Source: Paenibacillus aceris (GTDB taxonomy: Bacteria > Bacillota > Bacilli > Paenibacillales > NBRC-103111). From it: a stretch of DNA of 64,000 bases. Of the stretch, positions 8,065-17,241 are shown in pieces. Positions within the stretch are counted from its first letter, which is position 1, and every line of letters begins with the position of its first letter. The stretch lies in the NCBI RefSeq assembly GCF_017874035.1, contig NZ_JAGGKV010000003.1, positions 434,001-498,000 of the forward strand. Reading direction: 5' to 3'. Position numbers and translations under genes: made by a program. The notes beneath the pieces are model-generated. The model was not told where the DNA came from. It did not search any database and saw nothing but the letters and a program-made list of their open reading frames with translations.

Positions 8065-9723
8065 ATGACTTTCAAACGCACAGGGACGTTCCTAGCATTG
8101 CTGCTACTAGCGGTGCTGGTCGTCCTTCCTCTTTTAATTATATTTTTCAAAAGTGTTTGGGTGAAAGGCTCACTCGACTTATTGGCTCCCATAAGAGTTG
8201 TGCTTGAGAAAGATTTGACGGGTGTATTCAGCCATTCCTTGATGCTCGGGGTATGGGTTGTTGTAGGATCTTCTTTGCTTGCACTACCGCTAGCTTGGAT
8301 CATGGCCAAAACGCCTCTCCGCAAGCATCGCTGGCTGGATATCGTCCTGCTCATTCCTTTCATGACTCCGCCGTATATCGGCTCTATGGGATGGATTTTA
8401 TTTATGCAGCCGCGCGGCTATCTCGAACAATTATTCTCAGGTGCAACCTGGATAAGCAGCCATTTCTTTAGTTTATTCGGGATGGTTACGATCATGAGCC
8501 TCCATTTGTTTCCGTTTCTGTATTTGATTCTGCGGGGTGCAATTCTCCAAATTGGCAGTAACAAAGAAGAGGCTGCCGCCGTGCACGGAGCAAGCTTTTT
8601 GTATTCACTTCGACGCGTCATGCTGCCTCTTGTTTTCTCTAGCTATGTGATGGGCGCACTGCTCATCTTCGTCAAAACATTAGCCGAATTCGGTACACCC
8701 GCTACATTCGGCAGACGCATCGGTTATTTCGTGTTAACTACCGAAATCCAAGCATCTATCTCCAGTTGGCCGGTAGATTTCGGTAAAGCAACGTCGTTAG
8801 CATCGCTATTGCTGCTGGCTTGTCTTGTCCTTTGGTACATACAGTCCGTAGTTGTACGCCGGAATTCTTATAACCTTGTCAGCGGCAAAGGCTCTCGCGA
8901 CAAAGTCGTGGGTTACCTAGGCTGGCAGCGTGCGCTAGCTTGGCTCTACGTGACTCTGCTTCTCGCCACATCCATCGGCATCCCGTATTTCTCCATCATT
9001 TCAGCTTCGCTGATGAAGCTTCGAGGAGGCGGGCTGGCGTGGAACAACCTGACGCTGCTTCATTACGGCGAGCTGTTGAAATGGGGCTCACCGAGCATGA
9101 AAGCGCTGATGAACAGCCTGGGTCTCGCCGTGTTCGCCGCCTGCTTAGCAGCCGTGCTTGGCACATGGTTCGCCTTAACGATAGGCCGCGCCAAACGAAT
9201 GCCGCAGCGCATAACCGATATGTTCAGCCTGCTGCCGAACACAGTGCCTGATATGGTCCTAGTCGTTGGACTCATTATGTTATGGAATGCTCCTTGGATG
9301 CCGCTGCATCTCTACAACACCTACGGCATGGTCGTCCTCACTTACGCAGTGTTCTTCCTGCCGTATACCGTGCAATACGTCAAGGCGCGCAACGGCCAGC
9401 TGGATGAATCCTTGCGGCAAGCCGGCCAAGTCTTCGGCGGACAGCCCTGGTACGTGTTTCGACGTATTATCCTGCCCCTGCTGCTGCCGGGTATTATCGC
9501 CGGCTGGATGATGACCTTCACCATCTCGCTTAGAGAGCTTGTCGCCTCTCTGATGGTGCTGCCGCCGTCAATGCAAACGTCGGCCACCTATATTTTCGCT
9601 CAATTTGAGCAAGGTCAAATCTCGCTCGGCATGGCGATGGCCGTCGTTTCTGTCGGTCTAACAACCGTGCTGCTGCTTATCGTGAACAACATGAATACGA
9701 ACAGAAAGTGGAATGTGGAATGA
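8065..9723 (+). CDS. ABC transporter permease, duplicated (two permease domains in one chain)
   Basis: The 552-residue membrane protein has about 12 hydrophobic helices in two homologous halves. Each half carries an EAA-type coupling motif: EEAAAVHGASFLYSLRR (about residues 170-186) and DESLRQAGQVFGGQPWYVFR (about residues 448-467). This fused architecture is characteristic of FbpB/FutB iron and PhnU-type aminoethylphosphonate permeases. It would form the channel for the neighbouring ATPase and lipoprotein. Its stop TGA overlaps the ATG of the next gene (ATGA), implying translational coupling. Confidence 0.85.
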   Translation: MTFKRTGTFLALLLLAVLVVLPLLIIFFKSVWVKGSLDLLAPIRVVLEKDLTGVFSHSLMLGVWVVVGSSLLALPLAWIMAKTPLRKHRWLDIVLLIPFMTPPYIGSMGWILFMQPRGYLEQLFSGATWISSHFFSLFGMVTIMSLHLFPFLYLILRGAILQIGSNKEEAAAVHGASFLYSLRRVMLPLVFSSYVMGALLIFVKTLAEFGTPATFGRRIGYFVLTTEIQASISSWPVDFGKATSLASLLLLACLVLWYIQSVVVRRNSYNLVSGKGSRDKVVGYLGWQRALAWLYVTLLLATSIGIPYFSIISASLMKLRGGGLAWNNLTLLHYGELLKWGSPSMKALMNSLGLAVFAACLAAVLGTWFALTIGRAKRMPQRITDMFSLLPNTVPDMVLVVGLIMLWNAPWMPLHLYNTYGMVVLTYAVFFLPYTVQYVKARNGQLDESLRQAGQVFGGQPWYVFRRIILPLLLPGIIAGWMMTFTISLRELVASLMVLPPSMQTSATYIFAQFEQGQISLGMAMAVVSVGLTTVLLLIVNNMNTNRKWNVE

Positions 9724-11021
9724 TGCAATTGAACGTATGGGGCGGTGCCGGTGAACACGGCCGCTCCTGTTATTGGATTGGGAATGAACAGACAAGTATT
9801 TTACTCGATTGTGGCGTGAAACGTGAGGGATGTGGAGCATATCCGTTGATCGATCCTACCAGGGTCGCGGAATTGGACGCTGTTTTTCTTTCTCATGCAC
9901 ATGAGGATCACTCCATCGCAATCCCTTTGCTATATAAACTAGGTTATTCCGGCAAAGTATGGACAACCCGAATAACGGCTCAGCAGCTTCCCGCTTATTA
10001 TGCCGCTTGGGGGAATTACGTCAAACAGCAAGGCGGCCAACTCCCATATGATGAAACGGATATCAATCGTATCCAATTTGCGTACATCGAAGACGAGGCT
10101 CCGCCTCAGCAATGGATCGAACTATCCCCTACGCTTCGTATTTATTGGGGGCGAAGCGGACATATGTTGGGTTCGGTATGGCTGCTTATAGAAATAGAAG
10201 GAAAACGGTTATTCTACTCAGGAGATTACAGTGAAGACGGCCTACTGCTAGAGACCGATACAACAAAAGATATTACGAACGGAGCTATTGTTCTAGATGG
10301 TGCGATTATCGATTCAGCTTATAGTACCGATATGGAGTATCAATTAGATAAATTGGAGAAGCTTTTCTCTGCAGCCGAAAGGATTCTAAATGACGACGGT
10401 CAGCTACTGCTGCCCGTACCTGTTTGTGGCCGAGGGCAGGATCTGCTGCTGCTTATGAGAGATCGTTTCCCTGAAACGCCGATCCGAGTCGAATCAGAGC
10501 TTATTCAAACGATGGAGCTTATGCTTGAGCACCCTATTTGGCTGAAACCAGGCATTGAAAGTAGCATCACAGAGGCATTAAGCAGCGGCCGTTTTGAAGT
10601 GATCCAAAGCGAAGATCAACGTCTGCAACGATTAACCGAGGATTTGGCCCTTTCCCGGGCAGCCATCTGGTTTACGAGTGATGGGATGATGCAGTCTTCC
10701 AAATCCCAGTGGTATTACGAGAAGCTGCGCCGGAAATCAACCAATGGCATCCTTCTGACCGGGCATGTCGCTATGGGAACGACAGGGCAGCGGCTGCTAG
10801 CTATGAGCGATGAAGAGCGCGGATGCCAGATTCAATTGATTCGTTACAAGATCCATCAGGGCATGCCCGACGTACGTAAAATGACTCAATCGTTGAAAAG
10901 CCATTTTAAACTTCTTGTTCATGCACCAAAAAAAGAAACAGATGCCCTGCTTAAGCAGCTGGCATCTGAAGGTATCGATCATTTACTTTCTATTCAACCT
11001 GGTGACACGGTGAATCTATAA
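9720..11021 (+). CDS. Metallo-beta-lactamase fold protein with beta-CASP-like region
   Basis: The protein of about 433 residues starts MQLNVWGGAGEHGRSCYWI, as in RNase J/CPSF-type enzymes. The metal motifs are SHAHEDHS (motif 2), GRSGHMLGS (motif 3), and YSGDYSED (motif 4). A DSAYS element and a VPVCGRGQDLLLLM segment match the inserted beta-CASP domain. Such enzymes are nucleases or hydrolases of phosphoester bonds. It is translationally coupled to an ABC permease, which is an odd partner for a nucleic-acid enzyme. The GTG at 9708 is an in-frame alternative start. Its stop lies one base from the stop of the convergent HAD gene. Confidence 0.75.
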   Translation: MMQLNVWGGAGEHGRSCYWIGNEQTSILLDCGVKREGCGAYPLIDPTRVAELDAVFLSHAHEDHSIAIPLLYKLGYSGKVWTTRITAQQLPAYYAAWGNYVKQQGGQLPYDETDINRIQFAYIEDEAPPQQWIELSPTLRIYWGRSGHMLGSVWLLIEIEGKRLFYSGDYSEDGLLLETDTTKDITNGAIVLDGAIIDSAYSTDMEYQLDKLEKLFSAAERILNDDGQLLLPVPVCGRGQDLLLLMRDRFPETPIRVESELIQTMELMLEHPIWLKPGIESSITEALSSGRFEVIQSEDQRLQRLTEDLALSRAAIWFTSDGMMQSSKSQWYYEKLRRKSTNGILLTGHVAMGTTGQRLLAMSDEERGCQIQLIRYKIHQGMPDVRKMTQSLKSHFKLLVHAPKKETDALLKQLASEGIDHLLSIQPGDTVNL

Positions 11022-11022
11022 T

Positions 11023-11586
11023 TTACGATTTCAGCTCTTCCAGCAGTTGTTCCCAGGATGTTATCCGAGGCAAATCAAGCTGCTGATTATAAGACCGGTC
11101 TTTCACATATGCTTTCACTGGTAATTGAGATAAGGTCTCGAGTACAGCAGGCTTATCATCGAAATAGTAGTCCAGCTCTAATTCCTCGATAATATGCACT
11201 TTCTCGGTATCACTCATCCCGCAGAAAAAGTGACCATCCGTAACGGGAAATCCATTGTGGATAAGCCAATCTCTCGTCCGTTCCGTATGCTCTTTCGCTC
11301 TTGCCGTAATATAGTAAACCTCGTGGCCTTGCTTAACTAGCTCATGTAAGATTTCACGTGCATGTGGGAAGGGAGCACAGTCCGAGTAGTAGATATCATC
11401 ACGGAGGCTCGTCCAGAGCTTCCCTCCCTCTTCTTTAGTCAGCCCGAATGCTTCGTGTATTTCCATCGTGGTTAAAGCATGGAACACATCCAAACTAATA
11501 TTTTGATTCAATTTTCGATTGTAAATATGAAAAGCATGTTCTCTTAAATTAATAAGTGTATCATCAATATCAAAACCAAATTTCAC
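11023..11586 (-). CDS. HAD-family 5'(3')-deoxyribonucleotidase-like phosphatase
   Basis: The 187-residue protein has the HAD motif I DIDDTL at residues 5-10, motif II in YYITAR, and the acidic YYFDDKP motif near residue 142. Size and motifs match the NT5C-like nucleotidase group (B. subtilis YqfW/YorS), which removes phosphate from nucleotides. It is followed by no visible terminator and ends one base from the convergent MBL gene. The substrate is not established by sequence. Confidence 0.75.
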   Translation of the reverse strand: MKFGFDIDDTLINLREHAFHIYNRKLNQNISLDVFHALTTMEIHEAFGLTKEEGGKLWTSLRDDIYYSDCAPFPHAREILHELVKQGHEVYYITARAKEHTERTRDWLIHNGFPVTDGHFFCGMSDTEKVHIIEELELDYYFDDKPAVLETLSQLPVKAYVKDRSYNQQLDLPRITSWEQLLEELKS

Positions 11587-11612
11587 GGCTGCCTCCTCAT
11601 TTCACTGTTGCC

Positions 11613-12257
11613 CTATTCCTTTAGTATAAGCCCAAAGAGACTTGCAAATACAGAAGCTTGTCCTCTCGAAATGATGCAACCGCGCAATTCCTCTACACCT
11701 ACACCCAGACTGGTGAAATCACAGGAACTGATATCGATCCCTGTCAGCTTGGCGCCCGTGAATTGAGCTCGATCCAGCTTACAAGTTTCAAAATAAACCT
11801 TCTGCAGCGTTGTCTCATAGAAATCGGCACTCAAGAGCGAACACTCTTGAAACGCAATTTGTCTGAAATTGGCCATGCGAAAATTGACATAATCCCCCAA
11901 GCAGGAATCAAAAAGAACATTTCGGATCGTTGCCCCTGTCATATCCATTCCAATAATTTTGCAATTTCTGAATTCAGTTCTGTGAATCGTAGCTTCACCA
12001 AAATCTACATTTGATAAATCACATTTTTCAAAAATAACATCGGTCAGTTCAATGTCTTTCATAGCAATTCGCGTAAAGGTTACATTTCGAAAAATAATCT
12101 TATCAAAAGCAACTTTCGAGGCTTTCTGATTATCAATCGTACAATCGCTTATAATTCCTGTATGAAAGCTATCTTCCGAATTCATCCCTTCATCGGGAAG
12201 TGAAATTACCGGTAACTCTTTCGGCATTTTTGGTACTTCAATTTTAGAAGTGCTCAT
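11613..12257 (-). CDS. Pentapeptide-repeat protein
   Basis: The 214-residue soluble protein has a short charged N terminus (residues 1-30) followed by about 30 pentapeptide-like repeats with a central F/I/L every fifth residue, for example FEKCDLSNVDFGEATIHRTE. These build a right-handed quadrilateral beta helix. It lies 34 bases after the ECF sigma gene on the same strand, where an anti-sigma factor would usually be. A DNA-gyrase-protecting role as in Qnr/MfpA is one possibility, but nothing in the sequence proves it. It is likely co-transcribed with the sigma gene. Confidence 0.8.
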   Translation of the reverse strand: MSTSKIEVPKMPKELPVISLPDEGMNSEDSFHTGIISDCTIDNQKASKVAFDKIIFRNVTFTRIAMKDIELTDVIFEKCDLSNVDFGEATIHRTEFRNCKIIGMDMTGATIRNVLFDSCLGDYVNFRMANFRQIAFQECSLLSADFYETTLQKVYFETCKLDRAQFTGAKLTGIDISSCDFTSLGVGVEELRGCIISRGQASVFASLFGLILKE

Positions 12258-12291
12258 TAGGTTACTCCTCTGTCTGCTAGAATGAATATGT

Positions 12292-12900
12292 TTAAAAAAT
12301 AATAACCGAAGTAAGGCTTTGCAGCATGAAGAATAGTGAACCCCATTTACGCTTGATGTAGTTCCGGCCCCGAAACAGCCTTGTTTTGATCGTTGTAACC
12401 GGTAAGTTCACTTCTTTACTAATGTCTTCTAATGACATATCTAGAAAGTACTTATATACGATCAAAGTTTTATATTTATCCGGCAGATCGCGAATCATTT
12501 GCTCTACTTGTTCGGCAGTTTCTTGCTCAATTAATTGAAGTTCAGGTGTTTTCTCATGGCTGGTCAGCTTATCATAAAAAGGCAGCGCATCCTGAAACGG
12601 ATGTGGATTCGTATCCATAGACAGCTCCGATTTCTTTTTGCGTAAAAAATCAATGGTCACGTTCTTACCAATGCTAAAAATCCAGGTAGAGAAATTTTTG
12701 CTCGCGTCAAAACGATGTGAGTGCTGAAACGCCCGAAGAAACGTCTCCTGTACGACATCCTCCGAATCCGATTTATTACGCAGCATTCGAAAAGCTAATC
12801 GGTAAATCTTGTCCTTATACAGCTCAAGCAGTCGGTTAAATGCTTTGGAATCCCCTTGAGACCACATTGTTGCAAGCTGGCTATCGCTTAGTTGCAGCAT
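12292..12900 (-). CDS. ECF RNA polymerase sigma factor, SigW-like
   Basis: The 202-residue protein has sigma region 2 (YRLAFRMLRNKSDSEDVVQE, then FSTWIFSIGKNVTIDFLRK) and region 4 (LPDKYKTLIVYKYF, then VTTIKTRLFRGR), closest in style to sigma-W. There is no adjacent anti-sigma gene; a pentapeptide-repeat gene follows instead. The C terminus after KWGSL is unusually hydrophobic (LFFMLQSLTSVIIF). The start follows AAAAAGGAG. The ter operon 4 kb upstream has a perfect TGAAAC-N16-CGTA promoter, so it is a candidate target. I see no such promoter immediately before this gene. Confidence 0.85.
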   Translation of the reverse strand: MLQLSDSQLATMWSQGDSKAFNRLLELYKDKIYRLAFRMLRNKSDSEDVVQETFLRAFQHSHRFDASKNFSTWIFSIGKNVTIDFLRKKKSELSMDTNPHPFQDALPFYDKLTSHEKTPELQLIEQETAEQVEQMIRDLPDKYKTLIVYKYFLDMSLEDISKEVNLPVTTIKTRLFRGRNYIKRKWGSLFFMLQSLTSVIIF

Positions 12901-12965
12901 GTTACAGCTCCTTTTTCTTAACTACCGTCTTTTCTACTCTATCTTATATTCTACCAAATCGGATC

Positions 12966-12991
12966 AAAAAAAAGAAACCTTAACAGGTTTC
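12966..12991 (-). terminator. Terminator after the 33-residue membrane peptide gene
   Basis: On the minus strand GAAACC and GGTTTC pair over TGTTAA and are followed by eight Ts. Confidence 0.7.
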
Positions 12992-12999
12992 ATAGGTGA

Positions 13000-13101
13000 C
13001 TATTTTTCGATAAATTTGGACACAGATTCCGCTTTTTCAGAGGCTGTAACGACAATGAGCACGACGATGATTCCAAAAAGTATAATACCGCCTATCATCA
13101 T
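13000..13101 (-). CDS. 33-residue single-pass membrane peptide
   Basis: The ORF starts MMIGGIILFG, has a hydrophobic segment to about residue 20 and a charged tail ending KFIEK. An AGAAGGTG site sits about six bases before the ATG. A TTGACA-N17-AATAAA-like promoter (13190 down to 13162), a perfect inverted repeat in the leader and a strong terminator frame it, which argues that it is a real transcription unit. It lies between terC and the ECF sigma gene. No family is recognised. It may act in membrane stress, but that is only from location. Confidence 0.6.
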   Translation of the reverse strand: MMIGGIILFGIIVVLIVVTASEKAESVSKFIEK

Positions 13102-13113
13102 GCTGTGCACCTT

Positions 13114-13143
13114 CTTTGAATAAATTGATCACCTTATTCAAAG
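13114..13143. repeat. Perfect inverted repeat in leader of the membrane peptide gene
   Basis: CTTTGAATAA and TTATTCAAAG are perfectly complementary 10-mers separated by 10 bases. The proximal arm borders the ribosome binding site of the 33-residue ORF, so the element could be an operator or a leader hairpin that hides the site. Confidence 0.5.
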
Positions 13144-13161
13144 ATATGATGGGCAGCTTAA

Positions 13162-13190
13162 TTTATTCTCCTTTTAATCGCCCGTGTCAA
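13162..13190 (-). promoter_or_regulatory. Candidate sigma-A promoter for the 33-residue peptide
   Basis: TTGACA (13190-13185) and AATAAA (13167-13162) on the minus strand are separated by 17 bases. The -35 is consensus and the -10 matches four of six positions. Confidence 0.4.
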
Positions 13191-13242
13191 GAAGTCACAT
13201 AGTTACAGTATCTCAATCCATTTCCTTCCCCTTCGAAATAAA

Positions 13243-13267
13243 AAATCCCTCCGTAGAGGAGGGATTT
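13243..13267 (-). terminator. Terminator of the ter operon
   Basis: AAATCCCTCC and GGAGGGATTT pair over five bases, followed on the minus strand by TTTA, just past the terC stop. Confidence 0.8.
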
Positions 13268-13274
13268 GTATGAA

Positions 13275-14018
13275 CTAATTCGTAGATTCTGATTTGTTTT
13301 TATTGCGCAGCAGACTGAGAACAATCGTACCGACAAATAAAACAATAATCACGGAGAAGAAAAGTACATGGGAGACTTCGAAACCAAAAGCGCCTGCAAT
13401 CATCTTAAGACCGATAATGATAATAAGAATGAAGGCCGTTCTTTCCAATTCCGGAATTTTGTCGATCAGCTTTAAGAAGACTTGGGCCACGCCTCTCATC
13501 ATAAGTACTCCCAGGATACCTCCAAGGAACAACACCCAAACCTTCTCACTGACGCCAAACGCAGCAAGCACGCTGTCCACACTAAATGCAATATCCATTA
13601 CTTCTACCGCTAATACCGTACGCCAGAAGGAAAGACCTTTATTTTTAACTTCGCCGTTCTCGTCTTCTTCATGCTTCTTGAAAAAGAGATTGCTGATCGC
13701 GATCCAGAGAAGATACGCACCACCAAGGACTTTAATCCATGTAATTTGGACTAAGAAAGTACCCACGCCAATCGCTACAAATCTAAAAATATAGGCACCG
13801 ATAAGTCCGTAAAATAAAGCTTTTTTCTGCTGTTCCTTAGGTAAATGTTTAACCATAACTGCGAGTACTAACGCATTATCAGCGGATAGCAAACCTTCTA
13901 AAATAACAAGTGTACCGATAATCCCCCAGTTTACGGGATCTGTTAGCGTTTCTGAAAGCACTTCCCAGCTAAAAAAGCTAAGAAAATTATTTACAAAACT
14001 ATGAAAAAAATCTGTCAT
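13275..14018 (-). CDS. terC: TerC-family integral membrane protein
   Basis: The 247-residue protein has seven or more membrane helices and the TerC acidic motifs EGLLSADNALVLA (about residues 41-53) and MDIAFSVDSVLA (about residues 140-151). TerC proteins are linked to tellurite resistance and, in recent work, to manganese export and metal loading of secreted enzymes. It is the last gene of the ter operon and starts 28 bases after the TerA/D-like gene. Family assignment is strong; the transported ion here is not determined. Confidence 0.9.
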   Translation of the reverse strand: MTDFFHSFVNNFLSFFSWEVLSETLTDPVNWGIIGTLVILEGLLSADNALVLAVMVKHLPKEQQKKALFYGLIGAYIFRFVAIGVGTFLVQITWIKVLGGAYLLWIAISNLFFKKHEEDENGEVKNKGLSFWRTVLAVEVMDIAFSVDSVLAAFGVSEKVWVLFLGGILGVLMMRGVAQVFLKLIDKIPELERTAFILIIIIGLKMIAGAFGFEVSHVLFFSVIIVLFVGTIVLSLLRNKNKSESTN

Positions 14019-14046
14019 GCCTTGACCCTCCTGTAATATCCCCTAA

Positions 14047-15291
14047 TTATTTACTGCCTGTAACCCATCTCATACCCCATCCGAATGCTTCATCGAGCTG
14101 TTTATGTCCGGAGAAGTACTGGACAAGCCGTTCGATACTGAAAGTTTCGTTATTCTGATTACGAATAAGGGCTATGGCACACATGCCTTGACGATTGTCA
14201 TGCTCGTTCAATTTCACCTCGATGTCAGGTCCGCCATCCTGTTTAATGGACACAACGCCATCGGCCTCAGACCAAGTCGTTGCCCCCTGGTAAATGAACG
14301 TGAAGACAAGAATTCGTTCAAATTCTGAAAGCTTATTTCCATTAATCCGGATATTTTCTCCGGTTTTCACAGAGCCTGTCCGATCATCGCCGTCTAAAGA
14401 GATGAAGGGCGTGCTGCTCAAAGAACCGAACCGGTTGCCAAGCGCCTGGATAACGCCTTTCTCGCCGTTCTTCAATTCGTATAGGCATGCCAGATCCAGA
14501 TCAATGCTTTTGCTTTTCCCGAAAAATCCATTGGCACTCTTCTGATTCCAATTGAGATTAATCAGTATTTCCCCGAGTCGACCTGGCGGCTTCTTCTCCA
14601 AAGAAATGCGATCACCCTTCTTTTTCAATTCAATCTTGTTTAGATTGATTGGACGTGGAGGGATGAGCGGGGGTTTACTCGCTTCGGGAGTAGGCGTAAT
14701 CTTTGGCATCGGTTTTGGGACTGAACTTGCTGTTGGTTCATCCTTAACCTCAATTCCAAAATTACCGCATAGCGCTTTAAGTCCGCCGGAGAAGCCAGAT
14801 CCAATCGCGCTAAATTTCCACTCGGCGCCATATCTATATAATTCTCCTACAACAATAGCTGTTTCAACGGAGAAGTGATTTCCCAGTTCATATCGCAGCA
14901 TATCTTGCCCAGAGCTCGGATGAAAAATCCGTATATACGCCTGATTTACTTGGCTGAACTGCTGCTTAAGCTTCTCACCCTCATGGATGGTAAGTGTAAT
15001 TGCAATCTTCTCAACACGTGCCGGCACGCTCGAAAGCTGAACCGAAAACTGCTTCTTATCTCGCCCCTCAGAGGGTTGATGGATGAAATTCACACCGCTT
15101 TGGGTGGGATTATTGTAAAACACAAGTTGCTCGTCGTTATCTACCTTCCCATTGGCGCCTAACAAGAATGCGGATGTATCCAGATCCAGATTCGCTGGAG
15201 CATTCCATCCAAGTCCAATACCGAGCTGAGTTAGTCCCGGATTTGACTTTGTCACATCGGCCTTCTGGCCTTTGACCAATGATATGTGCAT
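14047..15291 (-). CDS. Two-domain TerD/TerA-like protein
   Basis: The protein of about 414 residues has an N-terminal TerD domain (residues 1-180: SLVKGQKADVTKSNPGL, then [14 protein letters not shown]), a Pro-rich linker (about residues 185-230), and a C-terminal TerA-like domain (ILINLNWNQ onward, ending AFGWGMRWVTGSK). TerD domains bind calcium through acidic loops (here LDLDTSAFLL). The ATG at 15291 aligns with the start of its paralogs; an upstream ATG at 15318 lacks a ribosome binding site. It is fourth in the ter operon. Confidence 0.85.
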   Translation of the reverse strand: MHISLVKGQKADVTKSNPGLTQLGIGLGWNAPANLDLDTSAFLLGANGKVDNDEQLVFYNNPTQSGVNFIHQPSEGRDKKQFSVQLSSVPARVEKIAITLTIHEGEKLKQQFSQVNQAYIRIFHPSSGQDMLRYELGNHFSVETAIVVGELYRYGAEWKFSAIGSGFSGGLKALCGNFGIEVKDEPTASSVPKPMPKITPTPEASKPPLIPPRPINLNKIELKKKGDRISLEKKPPGRLGEILINLNWNQKSANGFFGKSKSIDLDLACLYELKNGEKGVIQALGNRFGSLSSTPFISLDGDDRTGSVKTGENIRINGNKLSEFERILVFTFIYQGATTWSEADGVVSIKQDGGPDIEVKLNEHDNRQGMCAIALIRNQNNETFSIERLVQYFSGHKQLDEAFGWGMRWVTGSK

Positions 15292-15364
15292 GAGGGCAGT
15301 ACCTGTCCCTTCCGTCATTCAATTGAAGGGTGATGCTGTACCAGCACCACCCCATTTCATTCAA

Positions 15365-15952
15365 TTACTGGGCATCCAGTCCATAATTTTTGCATAGCGC
15401 TTGAAGTCCACCCTGGAAGCCGCTTCCAACCGCTTGGAACTTCCATTCCTGACCTTGGCTGTCCCGGTAAAGTTCACAAATGACAACCGCAGTTTCAATC
15501 GAGAAATCTTCACCTAAATCATACCGCAAAATCTCCCTGTTTGTCATTTCATCTACAAGACGAACGAATGCATTGGAGACTTGTCCGAAATTCTGATTGC
15601 GGCTAACAGCATCGTGGATCGTAACAGCAATACCGACACGGTGGATATGCGCTGGTATTTTCGAGAAGTCGACTTTAATTTGCTCGTCGTCCCCATCTCC
15701 GTCACCCGTCCGATTATCTCCCGTATGCTGCACCGAACCATTGGCTCCAACCAAATTGTTATAAAAGATAAAATCCTCAATATCTTTGGCTTTGTTATCT
15801 GCATGAAGCAGAAAAGCCGAAGCATCTAAGTCAAAAGAATGACCACCAGAGTATTTATTCGTGTCCCAGCCTAAACCGATGATCGCCTTCGCTAAACCGG
15901 GATTTGATTTGGTTAAGTCAATCCGTTGACCTTTGGACAAGCTGATTGTCAT
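15365..15952 (-). CDS. terD: TerD-family stress protein (third copy)
   Basis: The 195-residue cytoplasmic protein begins [17 protein letters not shown] and keeps the acidic calcium-binding loops (DLDASAFLL, and [18 protein letters not shown]). It ends [21 protein letters not shown], typical of TerD/TerE/YceCDE. It is third in the operon, 30 bases behind the second copy. In B. subtilis the yceCDEF operon of the same family belongs to envelope and general stress regulons. Confidence 0.9.
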   Translation of the reverse strand: MTISLSKGQRIDLTKSNPGLAKAIIGLGWDTNKYSGGHSFDLDASAFLLHADNKAKDIEDFIFYNNLVGANGSVQHTGDNRTGDGDGDDEQIKVDFSKIPAHIHRVGIAVTIHDAVSRNQNFGQVSNAFVRLVDEMTNREILRYDLGEDFSIETAVVICELYRDSQGQEWKFQAVGSGFQGGLQALCKNYGLDAQ

Positions 15953-15982
15953 ATCTGCAACTCCTTAGCGTTTATTCAACGA

Positions 15983-16564
15983 TTAATTGGTTTGTAAGCC
16001 ATAATCGCGCGCTAGTCCAGCAAGACCGTCTTTGTAGCCGCTGCCGATAGCGCTGAATTTCCATTCTCCGCTGTGACGGTACAATTCACCGATAACAACG
16101 CCTGTTTCAATGGAGAAATCTTCGCCAAGGTCGTAACGAATCAATTCAGCGCCCGTGCCTTCGTTAAGAATACGAACATACGCATTCGACACTTGTCCGA
16201 AGTTTTGGCTTCTTGCAACTGCATCATGAATTGTGATACAGAAAGCGATTTTTTCTGTTTCAGCTGGGATTGCGTTAAGGTCGACGCTCACTTGCTCGTC
16301 ATCCCCATCTCCTGCGCCTGTACGATTGTCGCCGTTATGAACTACGGAGCCATTCGCATTTTTGGGATTGTTATAGAAAATGAAATCGGATTCGGAACTT
16401 ACTTTGCCAGTTGCATTCGCGCAAAAAATGGAAGCATCCAGATCGAAGTCCTTACCGCCATCGTATTTGTTCGTGTCCCATCCTAGGCCAACAACCACTT
16501 TCGTTAAGCCTGGGTTTGTTTTTGTCAAATCTACTTTTTGACCTTTAGATAATGAAATCGCCAT
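15983..16564 (-). CDS. terD: TerD-family stress protein (second copy)
   Basis: The 193-residue TerD protein starts [17 protein letters not shown] and has calcium loops [11 protein letters not shown] and [18 protein letters not shown]. It is most like the third copy, suggesting tandem duplication. It is second in the five-gene operon, 28 bases after the first TerD gene. Function within the family is stress and metal-anion resistance, with a biochemical role still unclear. Confidence 0.9.
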   Translation of the reverse strand: MAISLSKGQKVDLTKTNPGLTKVVVGLGWDTNKYDGGKDFDLDASIFCANATGKVSSESDFIFYNNPKNANGSVVHNGDNRTGAGDGDDEQVSVDLNAIPAETEKIAFCITIHDAVARSQNFGQVSNAYVRILNEGTGAELIRYDLGEDFSIETGVVIGELYRHSGEWKFSAIGSGYKDGLAGLARDYGLQTN

Positions 16565-16592
16565 GGATAATGACCTCGCTTTATTTAGTGGT

Positions 16593-17192
16593 TTATGTGT
16601 AGCGCTTAACTAATTGACCAATTGTCGTATCGGAGCTGCCTTCACCAATCGCATTGAATTTCCATTCACCGCTATGACGATATATTTCACCAACGATAAG
16701 GGAAGTCCTTCCTGCATAGCTATCAGTTAAATTAAATTTAACCAATTCTTGTTTATTGGAGTCATTCAAAATTCGAATATAGGCGGATTGAATGAGACCG
16801 AAATCCTGCTTTCTATTAACGCAATCGTAGATATTTACGACAAAAATGATTTTGCTAACATCCGCCGGCACTTGATTCAAGTTAATCGAAATTTGCTCAT
16901 CATCGCCATCGCCTTCACCTGTACGGTTATCTCCAGAGTGAACGACTGAACCATCAGGACTTTGTAAATTCGCGAAGTACACGACATTTTTCTCTTTTGT
17001 TAATTTACCATTAGCATCCAATAAAATAACAGAAGCGTCGCAATCAATCTCCACGGATGTTTTTTTCGTTCCAAAAAAGCCCTTCTTCTCAATCACGGCA
17101 GGATCCCAGCCAAGACCTACAACCACCTTGGAGAGACCAGCATTGCCTTTTGTTAAATCGATTTTTTGACCTTTGACCAAATTGATAGTCAA
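16593..17192 (-). CDS. terD: TerD-family stress protein (first gene of the ter operon)
   Basis: The 199-residue TerD protein starts [17 protein letters not shown]. It differs from its paralogs by an insertion around residues 33-46 ([14 protein letters not shown]) before the first acidic loop ([14 protein letters not shown]), and by a divergent C terminus ([17 protein letters not shown]). The second loop [18 protein letters not shown] is intact. It follows a GGAGGTGA site and, further upstream, a sigma-W-type promoter at 17242-17267. Confidence 0.9.
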   Translation of the reverse strand: MTINLVKGQKIDLTKGNAGLSKVVVGLGWDPAVIEKKGFFGTKKTSVEIDCDASVILLDANGKLTKEKNVVYFANLQSPDGSVVHSGDNRTGEGDGDDEQISINLNQVPADVSKIIFVVNIYDCVNRKQDFGLIQSAYIRILNDSNKQELVKFNLTDSYAGRTSLIVGEIYRHSGEWKFNAIGEGSSDTTIGQLVKRYT

Positions 17193-17241
17193 TCAGGTCA
17201 CCTCCTTCACAGCTTGTTTTGAAGAACACTCTTTACTTTGA

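Noticed and set aside
13294-13794. 166-codon plus-strand frame
   Set aside because: It is antisense to terC and its residues (Thr/Ile/Lys-rich) look like a shadow of a membrane-protein gene.
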